The translations under genes and the position numbers were made by a program. This document shows positions 45,029-55,055 of a stretch of 64,000 nucleotides of DNA, piece by piece; the first letter of the stretch is position 1; the number at the start of each line of letters is the position of its first letter. The notes beneath the pieces were generated by a model, which worked only from the letters and a program-made list of their open reading frames with translations, searched no databases and had not been told where the DNA came from. The DNA comes from Sympetrum striolatum (lineage: Eukaryota > Arthropoda > Insecta > Odonata > Libellulidae), in contig OX388352.1 of assembly GCA_947579665.1 (NCBI GenBank), forward strand, positions 33,722,216-33,786,215. The letters run 5' to 3'.

Positions 45029-46782
45029 ATGGAACATTGGCTTCAATCTCAGGTAATTGATTTATTTTTACCTTAAATTATTCACTACACAATAGGAAAA
45101 GATATCCACGTAGTTTTCTGACATTTGTGATGAAAAAATGATATTAAGGAATTTTGCTTAATATTTACAGAGGAATTTGTCATCGGAATCATTTGAATCG
45201 AATCACAATTCGGTTGCTTCCGTGTGGTATTTGGTGTTGATCATCGTTGTTTTAGCTATAGGTCACATATGCAGCTGTATATTTCGATTTGTGGAGGGCT
45301 ACCTGAAAGTGGCTCGAATAATCCCTGGTAAGTGTATCATTTGTTAATCTTGCTAGATTTAATTGTTAAGATAGATTGTATGGCCTTTGCAAGTTTTCTT
45401 TCGCCAACTCGTAAGTCATTCCCACCGTTACGATAAAGATTTTCATTAAAGCAAACAAGAAATATTTTAAACGTTCGATCGTGATATGTAAGTGCTTTCA
45501 TAGAGCTGTTTTGTACTGAGGGCGATTTCTCACAAAATACGCCTGAATTAATTGTTGAAAAATGATAATACTCCTTTCTTTCTAGTAGAAATGAATACTA
45601 ATTTCAGATGTCATTAATCATGTAGTCATAGTTAGCCAGTTAATAGTAATTTGGAATCGTTTTTTATAATCATTAATTCAAACTGATGAGCTCATGTGTT
45701 AATCTTATTTGTATCCTAGTCGTAAAGTATTTTGTAAACTATTTAGGTAATCAAATAAGGAAAGGGTTAAGGTGACTTTGCACATAAGGGCGTGCACCCT
45801 GCACTTGCCCTTGCGCACAAAGTCCCCAAAACGGCTTGTTAAAATGTTCTGGTCGGGTAGCCTAGATGGTTAAGGCAGCCTCCCGGTTAGAGGATCTCGG
45901 GTTCGATTCCCGGCCCTGACAGACTTTTTTCAAGTCCGTTTTTCCTTGGATATTTAGGTAAAGTTGATGATTAATATAATATTTCAATATTTAATTAATG
46001 ATACTGTTCATTACGGCTTATATTATGCATTTGGTTAACTGTATTTATTGTCGTTAGTTGGAGAACAATAAAAATGTTTCGCCAAATGGAGTATCGGATT
46101 TGTGTTTAAAGCCATTATATTCATCTACAAATAAATTCTTATTCGTTTAAAATGAAGAGCACACCTTTAGGAAAAACGGATTATTATTTAGGAGCGAAAC
46201 GCGCAAAAAGTGCTTAAGATCTAAAAAAAACTTAGTGGTTTTAAAATATGTCCGTCTAAAATTATCTAAAACGAGTAGAGCTTAGTAATAGATACCCTAC
46301 TATTAAGGATCATATTAATAAAAAAAGAGTTGTGTTGGAGATACCATTGTTATTTATACATGGGCAGCAAAATGTCACTGACCCGAGCCCAAAGTAACCA
46401 AGTAAATCGAGGTTCGAGTTTTGAAATTCATATTGAGCAAGTAGCTGAGAAAAATACTTTAGTCTAAATTGTAAATGTAAATAGAATCTTAAATATGAAT
46501 TGAAAAACCACTATTCTCTAGAATTTCTAATTTTCGTCCATTTCTTAGTTGAATGGGAGAATTCTAAAGCAAATTTTAAGCTCCTCGAATTCAATTCAGG
46601 GTCCCATTATACATTCGAAGTATCCAGAAAATCGAATACCTTTTTAGTTGCCTTTACCAAGAGCCATTCGTCCATATGATTTGTAACAAAGCAGAAATGT
46701 AATTCTTCAAAATCTTTGTTTTCTTACAGAAAATCCCGAAATTATTGTTATGGATGAGGCGCCTGACATCGACGAAGATTAA
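45029..46782 (+). CDS. Small single-pass membrane protein, paralogue 3 (77 aa, 3 exons)
   Basis: Exons: 45029-45052, 45171-45327 and 46730-46782. Exon lengths 24 and 157 and phases 0 and 1 are identical to the paralogues despite clear divergence, which supports the model. MEHWLQSQ is followed by the sequon Asn10-Leu-Ser, an acidic/polar stretch, then a membrane segment of about residues 27-46 (WYLVLIIVVLAIGHICSCIF). Arg47-Phe48 follow, then VEGYLKVARIIP and a tail ENPEIIVMDEAPDIDED. The alignment with paralogue 1 is gapless to residue 77, where this protein ends at TAA. There is no exon 2a and no MITE. Intron 2 carries a private SINE. Function unknown. Confidence 0.65.
45751..45950 (+). mobile_element. 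tRNA-derived SINE insertion (200 bp) in intron 2 of gene 3
   Basis: It is flanked by identical 11-bp direct repeats TATTTAGGTAA (45740-45750 and 45951-45961), and the sequence is absent from introns of genes 1 and 2. The tRNA-like part 45852-45921 has D stem GCCT/AGGC, A box TAGCCTAGATGGTTAAGGC, B box GGGTTCGATTCCC, a six-base acceptor pairing (GTCGGG with CCTGAC) and a following TTTTTT stop. The 5' part contains an imperfect hairpin (GACTTTG with CAAAGTC). The position-33 base is not T in the best anticodon-loop fold, so I call a SINE and not a tRNA gene. Confidence 0.75.
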
Positions 46783-46958
46783 CTGCAACGTCCCGCTGAG
46801 GGTGGGGGGAGGCTAATGTGCTCAAGGATAATAAATTTTGTAGCCACTATCATTTGTTGAATGTTCATAATCTCAGATCTAAATGAAGATAAATAGGTCA
46901 TTTGTTAAATAGATGATTATTGTTCATTTTGGAATATCTAATATTTAGATAAACATGG

Positions 46959-46964
46959 AATAAA
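46959..46964 (+). terminator. Poly(A) signal of gene 3
   Basis: AATAAA lies about 180 bp after the stop codon, at the place corresponding to genes 1 and 2; another AATAAA follows near 46998. Confidence 0.45.
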
Positions 46965-47048
46965 TTAATTATTAAATGTAAGACTTTAAATTAACTTTAA
47001 TAAATTTTTAATTAAACTTGGACTATTTATTGACCCCAGATATTTCAA

Positions 47049-47091
47049 CATTGGTTGCTGGACCTGCATCTTCGTATCAGCTAAGGATAAG
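47049..47091 (+). other. Degenerate candidate exon 4 behind gene 3
   Basis: 43 nt homologous to 23242-23284, but the acceptor AG is changed to AA (TATTTCAA), so it should not splice from this site. The donor-like GTAACC is kept. It either lost function here or was never an exon. Confidence 0.35.
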
Positions 47092-48180
47092 GTAACCATT
47101 ATCACGATATTACCGTGCGTGATGATCATAGAACAGTATCTTGTTTTTCTGAATTATTTTTCCAAGCCTGATTGTTTATCATTAGAAAACTGAGTCAAAT
47201 GGTTTTTAGTGTTCATTCATAGTATTAAACGTATTTTTTCTAATATTGGACCGACTCTTTGCATACAATTTACTTTATTATTCTTTGATTTTATGTGTGC
47301 CGTTTGCCAATCACCAAGGATTCATAACTTCATTGTTTTTAATAATTAATGAAATTACCGATAGGTAATTGCATATCTTTCGTCGTAATGGTAATGCTGA
47401 AAATCCTGTAATGTAAGATATATAGAAGCCAGATAAGGTAAATATATTTTAAACATTGCTTTGTGGAAGCATCAATTGAAGAAATGGTAAATTCAGTAAA
47501 AACAGTGCGTCTCATAGAGATTTAACTTAGACACTGTCAAATTGTGCACTTTGTAAAAAGGTATCAGTTTTTTATTATTTCTATCTAGGTTATGAAGTTT
47601 TCAATTGAATAATAATACGCAGTAAAGACAGCTTATTTGATTCTAGGATTTTCAAATAAGGCATCGTTCTCAACGTTATGCAGAATCGGCGACACAAATG
47701 CCGTCGAAAGCGATAATGCCGGTGTAGGAAGATTGAAACGATATGCAGGGCCTTGAAGAAGAAAAGTCTCATTATCAACCGCGATGTAGTTGGCACAAAA
47801 TTTTTCAAGTTTGAATTAGTAGAAGATGTACTCAGTTGACGTTCAGTTATCAGATGCTCCACTCATCACTCCGCCGTCCAGCATTCCGATAGGGGGAGTA
47901 TCCCTTGCGAAACAGCTAATTTAAAAGTTAATATGAAAAAGATTTTAAATTGTTAGATTTTCTTAATGCTGTATTTTATGGATAAAACATACATTGAATG
48001 TAGCAATAAAAATGTTTGGCGGAATAATTGTGGAGATATGTTTCGTATAGGAATACATTGGAAATCCGTTTACGCGAAACGTGAGCCCCCAGCTTTCAGT
48101 TCTATAGATAGAATAATAAATCGTTTCCTTTATTATAGGTATGCACGAGTATAGAATTAAAATAGTTAACCAGTCAACAC
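47092..48180. repeat. Downstream flank of gene 3 and module C remnant
   Basis: 47092-47600 is the diverged flank shared with genes 1 and 2. 47860-48150 matches two separated parts of module C (CTCCGCCGTCCAGCATTC, and the GGAAATCCG to GTGAGCCCCCAG stretch), with the middle deleted, so the coding relic is absent. Confidence 0.45.
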
Positions 48181-49014
48181 AAAAAAGTTAATTTTGTAAG
48201 TAGACCTATTTTCTACTGGGTATACATTGAGGTATATTTACAGAAAAATTGAGTGTAAAAAAAACTGAAATGAAATTAGAAATGATTAAAATATGAAAAT
48301 AAACAAACTTAAGTCAAAGATTCCAATCTGCGAAAATATAAAGCAAATGTAAAATTTGAAAATATTACCCTTTAACAGGTAAAAAAAATCAACTATCTGG
48401 GAAGTAAAACTGGGAAGGACAAGAGAAAAAGAATGCAGAATTGACCAAACATAACTAGCATTCAATAAAAATAAAACTTCTGAAAAGAATCGAACCCGGG
48501 GCAGCTTTTACCTTCAAGCTGCCCGCTTGGATATCTAATCGGAGCACTATATAACATTCATATACTCTTTATCCGTTCCTAGTTAGTGTAGAGACTAGGG
48601 CTAAATATTTTATTTGGAACGGAATTATTGAGCATCAGAAGAATTGTCCATTAAAAAAAACGGGAAATACTGCGATACATAATGGAAGTAATAGCAAAAA
48701 CGGAGTCAGGATTCCAAAAAAGGTAGCAATTCCTCGTAAGGATTTTAATCCATAACTGTATATAACGCTTGATTAAATTTACCGCTCATTTAAAATAAAT
48801 GTTTTCACAGGAGCTCCATTTAAATGTACTACTTGCACGTACATGTTCAAATCGCTTCTAAATCTTATGCCATTCCACAAGTTTTTTTCCACTTGCAATA
48901 AATGCCGGGACCGCTTTTCCGGAATCCCGTAATGCTACCCGCTACACTCTGCATTTTGTAGATAAATATGGATATGAAAGATTTTTTGGGTGATTGACTG
49001 TCTATTCCATAGTC
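48181..49014. repeat. Diverged module K
   Basis: This is weakly similar to 27240-27600 and 52320-52930. It includes a tRNA-like unit and the lead-in TTTTTTGGGTGATTGACTG before module A. No gene is supported. Confidence 0.45.
48484..48546 (-). repeat. tRNA-like sequence with strong anticodon-arm-like hairpin
   Basis: The minus strand has A-box-like TTAGATATCCAAGCGGGC, a GC-rich hairpin GGGCAGCTT to AAGCTGCCC around loop GAAGGTA, and B box GGGTTCGATTC. The acceptor stem does not close. It is related to the units at 27264 and 52368; tRNA-derived, probably a SINE head. Confidence 0.5.
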
Positions 49015-50930
49015 GGCACATTCTTTCGGGGTAAGGAAGGGGAGGAGAAAGACAAACCATGCATTGTTCGGAAACGCTTAGACAAGGAGTGTGGTTGGGA
49101 GCACAGTTGATGAGAAGTTACTCCTTGTTTCATTCCCTCCTTCTTCATTTCCCTTGTAAGCCAAGATAGGGGGAGATGAGAATAGTTATCAGGTAAAAAG
49201 TTTTTGCATCGTAAATTAATTGCTATAGGAGAAAATATAATTTATCACTCGTGACTCATTGAATTTACTGCTTTACATTTAATAGGGGAATACGTACTGG
49301 GGATCTTCTGAGGAAAGAAATGAATTCGTACTGGTAATCGTCATTATCGTCCTAATGAGAGTTCTGACGCTCTGGAATCGGATACTACCCCTTGAAAGGT
49401 GTCATTCATTTATTTTATATTTCTAAAATGTTCCCTTGAAAGATATTATTTGAGTATCAGACAAGGAAGATATTGTAGTTCATTACTTCCATTATATTGT
49501 GTGTTGGTTGGATGAATGTTAGATTGTTCCTTCCACGCATTTGTTTTCACAAGCTAATAAACCTACGATGTAAGTACAGACAAAAGGAAATGTGCTGCTT
49601 TTCAAACGTTTGATCGTAAAAGCCGATAGTTGACTGATTTTTACCCAGTATGATAGCTCACTAAATTGTTGTAATCGCCTCCCCAAAAAACATGAATCGT
49701 TTGCGTTTATTTTCTAGAAGTAGTTTATCGTAAAAAAGTCTTAAAATTAACCATTACAAATTAAAGTAATGCAAAAGATTCTTTATGAGCTATTCATTAA
49801 TTATTCCGGGCTATTTGTTCGAATTGTTCTTTCGTTACTATTTTTAATCCAGCGTAATTGAATTCATATTCTTTAAATACAATACCCACGTGATTGCATC
49901 CTCCCGTATCTATTCCGAGAACAGATGGTTTCTCGAATATTAATTTTCAGTTTGATTTACAAATGAGCCATAATTTTGTATTACAAATTCTACCCTTTGT
50001 TTTCATACAGAGCATAGCTTTTTTTTTGTGGCCTCAGATTACTTCTCCTCCAAGATTCTTGCGTTACAGATGCACCCCTTTGCGGAGCGGAATAGGAAGT
50101 GATGCCATAAATGAGACAAATATATTTCACAGCATTTGTTCATTCTTTTAAGTATCGCAGGACTAAGTATTGCTTAATTTCATAAATAAAATTCCAGTGT
50201 TGGTGTTATGTTTTTATGGAATCAAATTTTAAATAAAGGATTATCAGAATGGATGTAGCAATTTCCGATATCACAGCCCCGTCTTGAAGAATAGATAAAT
50301 GGTATAGATATTGGTTTTTGTAATAATTCCACGTAAAGTTTTCAATGTCACACACACTTTCTCATATTCAGAAAATTCCTGGACTCCGTTTTTTATTGAT
50401 CGTATTTATTTCAGCACATCGAGTGCTAGAATTGCATCTTTGGATCAGATAATTATATAATAATGATCATAACCATAATATCGTGTCTGATCTATCGATC
50501 GATTTTAGCCACTGTTCGCCTTGTTTTTCTTCATCATTTATCACCCAAAACGGATTCTCTATCATAGGTTTACCGAGCCTCAAATCTGTATTGTTTCATT
50601 TGGTGAATGCATTTTACTATGTGTGACATGGATATATTGGAATAAAAAGTAAACTATGCCATACTAGATAGCATATTTTTTCAGAAAGCAAATTCTGTAC
50701 TAATCTCGTAGCTTGACACAATGTTAGTAAAATATTTATCATCAGATTCAAAAGCGAAGTACCATATAAATAAGAGATCAACCTCTTTCTTGCTTCATTC
50801 ATAATATGCTGCTGAATTTCCTTTTTTTTCGAATTCCAAAGATATATCTTAGCAATATAAAGGAGATAACCAAAAGTAAAAGTCATAGATTCGGATTAAA
50901 TGTTTAAGGATTTGGGATTTTATCATTTAT
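49015..50930. repeat. Module A, copy 3, with about 500 bp of replaced sequence
   Basis: This matches 1-1400 with clear divergence. The stretch 49280-49790 replaces bases equivalent to about 255-395 of copy 1 and has no partner in the window. Its reading frame at 49894-50151 differs in sequence and frame from the one at 492. Confidence 0.55.
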
Positions 50931-52938
50931 TTTTTTATTTTTAAATATCATTGCTTATTATTTACTTTTTTCCACCGCAGTTAGTCAGGATTCGATGTTG
51001 GTCTTGTACAATTAAAAAGAATTATGTATGAAATATAAGAAAAGAAGGTAGGTAGACAGTGTTGTCTAATAACAATTTAGTGTTGTATACTCATCTATCA
51101 CCTATCTGAAGTAAATATAATTCTGTTTGAGATCTTTTTTTCCTTGACTTATTAACCAAATGTTACTAATCCTGATGAATTACAAACATATGTTATGTAC
51201 AAAAATAAGGTGAAAGTGATTTTTCAAGCATAAAAGTGGTGAAGTTAATCATGACGTCCAGTTAAACAACGCCCTACAACATGAACAACGCGAATCCTTG
51301 GAGAGGGAATGAGGTTTCAACAAGATAAGAAATGAGATGATTACTCCTTACTTTCCCAAATCAGCTATAATTCTGTTGGTAGTGTGACAATGTATATTCC
51401 AGTAGGAAAGAAGTTAATTCCAATGTCTAATTACTTATTTTTCCGGCTTGATTTAGGTATAAAATCGTTGTGAGGAAACGTCGCTTTTGAAGAGGCTGCA
51501 TTGACAATGAGAAAAAGGGTGATTTTTGAGTTGAAATATACTTTACTTATGTATATCCTGACCTATGCTAAGCCAACTAAGTCAACCTAAGCTACAAACA
51601 GCGAAAACTTTAATTATATATGAAGAAATGATCGAATAAGTATTGCAGCCCTGGAATCCTGGGCTGTGTGCAAACATCGATATTCAAGATTAAGGAAGAT
51701 AAGTTGTTCAGATATAAATTCTGGTGGTTTGCCAACAAATGGCGCTCAAGAATGATAGAAGCTCAATCGGATATAAGTATGGAATCTGAATGAAATCGCT
51801 TAGAATATAGTATGTTTGTAGAATGCATCATCAAATGAAATGAGAAACAACAATGAAATATATTAAAAACTGTTTTAATATCTCATCGTAATGATTTATT
51901 CCAATATAAATTATACCAATGCCTAAACATAACCATAGTACGAAATCTTCATTGACATTCCAGGACAATAATATCTCGGTCGTTAGTGGTATGAGGGAGA
52001 TTGTCTGATGAGAGACATAAGACTTTTTTCACTGTAAAGGCGTTATCTTTTGTCCTTATAATTTTATGGTAAAAGACTTAGACGGGCTAGATACGCTTGC
52101 ATTTCGTAGTCCAAATTTTAGTGAATTGTTAGTGAAAAAGACGAGAGTTAGGATTCTTCTAAACAACCCCAAATTAAAATGAGTTAAATTGTATGTTTAT
52201 TTTTTATTTGATCAAATACTGGATATGTTCCAACAAGTATCAGTTTGTTGAAGAAGCATTTGAATGTTCAATTAAAGTAGCGGTGTAATTTGCAGTTTTT
52301 TATACACAACCGTTAATTTAAATGGATTTAGTAGGGACAGTATTTATTCGATTCCTCAAGCTTATAATCCCGAAAGGAATCGATCCCAGACATCGATTAC
52401 AGACAAGCTGCCCACTTTGCTATCTAAACGGAGCCTGAAAAGACATTAATAGTGTTTTTATCCATTCCTAGTTACTTTAGAGATAACTGTTCACTATTTT
52501 ATTTGGAAAGGAAATTTTGAACACCAGAAGAATTATACATCGAAATAAAATGGTATGTACTGCGATATTTTAGGGAAATATTAACATATTGAAAGTAATG
52601 AATCGAATAAGAGATGAAAGGAGAATTTCCTCGCGAGAATCAATTTCCTAATAAGGATTTTATTCCATCACTGCAACATAACTCTTGATTAAAAATTAAT
52701 GCTCTTTAATAATTAATATTTTCATGAAATTCCGTTGGTACCACTGTACCACTGTACTGTACCACTTATTCATCAGAGTTAAAAAAGCTGATGTCATTCC
52801 GCTTGGTAGTTTCCGTTTTAAATCAAACTCTGCTTCGCTGTGCTGAATGCCCGCCAAGATACCGAGAATACTCTGCAATTTGTAGATAAACATGGATATG
52901 GGAGATTTTTTGGGTGATTGACTGTCTATTCCATAGAC
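50931..52938. repeat. Module J/K, copy 2, with a single-copy insert
   Basis: This is similar to 26350-27650. The part 51010-51560 has no partner in the window. A short tandem repeat of GTACCACT lies at 52737-52766. The right end provides the complete K-to-A junction that is cut short at 27660. Confidence 0.5.
52368..52436 (-). repeat. tRNA-like (SINE head) sequence
   Basis: The minus strand has TTAGATAGCAAAGTGGGC and GGGATCGATTCC at tRNA spacing; the middle CTGTAAT could form a GTA anticodon loop. It is duplicated at 27264-27335 within module K. Stems are imperfect. Confidence 0.5.
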
Positions 52939-54557
52939 GGCGCATTCTTTCGGGGTATGGAAGGGGAGGAGAAAGACAAACCATGCATTGTTCGGAAGCG
53001 CTTAGACAAGGAATGTGATTGGAAGCACCACTAATGAGAAGTTACTCCACGTTTCATTCATCCCCTATAAGCCAAGGAAAGGGGAGATGAGGATAGTTAT
53101 CAGGTAAATCAGGTTTTGCATCATAAATTCATTGATATAGGAGAAATTATTTTAATCACTCGTAACTCATTGAATTTACTGCTCTTTCCATAAGTGATGC
53201 CATAAATGAGAGAAATATATTTCACAGCATTTGTTCTTTCTTTTACGTATCGCAGGGCAGGCATTGCTTGATTTCATAAATAAAATTCCAGTCTTGGTGT
53301 TATGTTTTTATGTAATCAAATTTTATAATGTGCTAATCATAAATTATCTCGGGCTATTTTTTCGAATTATTCTTTCGTTTATTTTTTTATTTCAGCGTAA
53401 TTAAATTCATATTCTTGGAATAGAAGACCCATAGGCTTACATCCTCCAATATATATTCCAAAATCATACTGTTTCTCGAATATTAATTTACAGTTTGACA
53501 TAAAAATGAGCAGTAATGTAGCATTACAAATTCATCCCTTTGTTTTATACAGAGCATAGCGGTTTTTTGGTGGCCTCGGATTACTTCTCTCCCAAGATTC
53601 CTGCTTTGGAGATGCACCCCTTTGCGAACGGAATGGGAAGTGTTCCCCAAAAAGGAGAAAAATATATTTCACAGATTTTTTTCCTTATTTTAAGTATCCC
53701 AGGACTAATTATAGCTTAATTTCATAAATAAAATTCCAGTGTTGGTGGTATGATTTTATGGAATCAAATTTAAAAAAAAGGATTTTCAGAATGGATGTAG
53801 CAATTTCCGATATTGCAGACACGTCTTGAAGAATATTAGTATCGCTGAATTTCATAAATAAAATTCCAATGGAATCACTTTAAATTTTAAATAACGGATT
53901 TATAGAATGGATGTAGTTACATAATTCCATAACATCAGCACTTCCCGAAGAATAGATAAATGGTATAAATACTCGTTCTTGTAATAGTTACACGTAAAAT
54001 TTTCAATCTCATACACAATGCTTCTCGTATTTTCTGCCGCAATAAAAAATTTCAAAAATGAACCTGGGATGTTTTAATTGATCGTAACAATTTCCATATA
54101 GCAAATCGAGTGCTAGAATTCTATCTTTTGATCAGGTTATCATGTAGTTATCATCATCACGTTAATCGTGTCTGATCGTCCATCGATGTGAACCACTCGT
54201 CTTGTTTATCTTTATTATATCTCACCCAAAACGGATTCTCTACCATCAGCATATGGAACCACGAGGATTGTTTCATTTAATGAATGATATCGCAAATGTG
54301 TGAGATGAATGTATTGGGGGAAATTATTAAACAAAACCGTATCAGATAGTATATGTGTCAAATTGAGTAATATTCTCGTAGCTCGACACAATGCTAGTAA
54401 AATATTTAACCTTTACTTACCACCAACATCAAAAGAAAAGTACAAGTTCAAGAATATATCTTAGCTACGTAGAGGAGATAAACAATAGCACAAATCATAT
54501 ATTTGGATTAATTGTTGATGGATTTAGAAATAAGTCGTTCTTGATTTAAATAATTGG
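52939..54557. repeat. Module A, copy 4
   Basis: This is nearly identical to 1-1611 over its length, including GGCGCATTCTTTCGGGGTA at the start. From about 53860 it also belongs to the long duplication with 8030-16790. Confidence 0.7.
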
Positions 54558-55055
54558 TTAATGTTAGACAAGCGGTTTTTTTGCCGTTACTTTTTTCATG
54601 TTGAAATTTCGAGGGTCGCCATCCAATTTATGTTTTAAATATCTCAACGTGGGTTGGGATGGGTTGGGGGACGGATTTCTAGATTTCTAGATTTTTGATA
54701 AAAATCCCTCCCCCCTACCCCAACCCAACGGCAACTTTTCCGTCTGTAAACTTATTATATCATAGCAAAATCACGAAAAATCTTCATTTTCATCGTAGAA
54801 CGTTGATCAAAAGACGCTTGTATATCTCTTAGGAGGAGTGAGACGACGGAAATAATAAATTGTTCCTCATTTTAATTGTTTATAACTTTTTAAATCGTAT
54901 TCCACACGGTCAGTTTTTTATGGCCCCCCCTGATGTGAATGTCGGGGGCTTCGTAGCTGGCAAGCCAAGGTAAGGGCCCGGATTAGGATCGCGACACTCG
55001 AAATTTCTACTTGAAAAAAAAAGTAACGATAAAAACCCCGCTTAGCAACCATTAA
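54558..55055. mobile_element. Non-autonomous TIR element, fullest copy (498 bp)
   Basis: The terminal inverted repeats are about 70 bp. The left reads TTAATGTTAGACAAGCGG, and the right reads back TTAATGGTTGCTAAGCGGGG; both continue with CGTTACTTTTTT and GAAATTTCGAG. The interior includes mirrored purine- and pyrimidine-rich blocks (GGGTTGGGATGGGTTGGGG and CCCCCTACCCCAACCC). No coding is present. Confidence 0.65.

Noticed and set aside
45852..45921. Functional tRNA gene
   Set aside because: It has A and B boxes and a T-run, but the acceptor stem is short, the base before the anticodon is not T, and it lies inside a 200-bp insertion with target duplications, so it is the head of a SINE.
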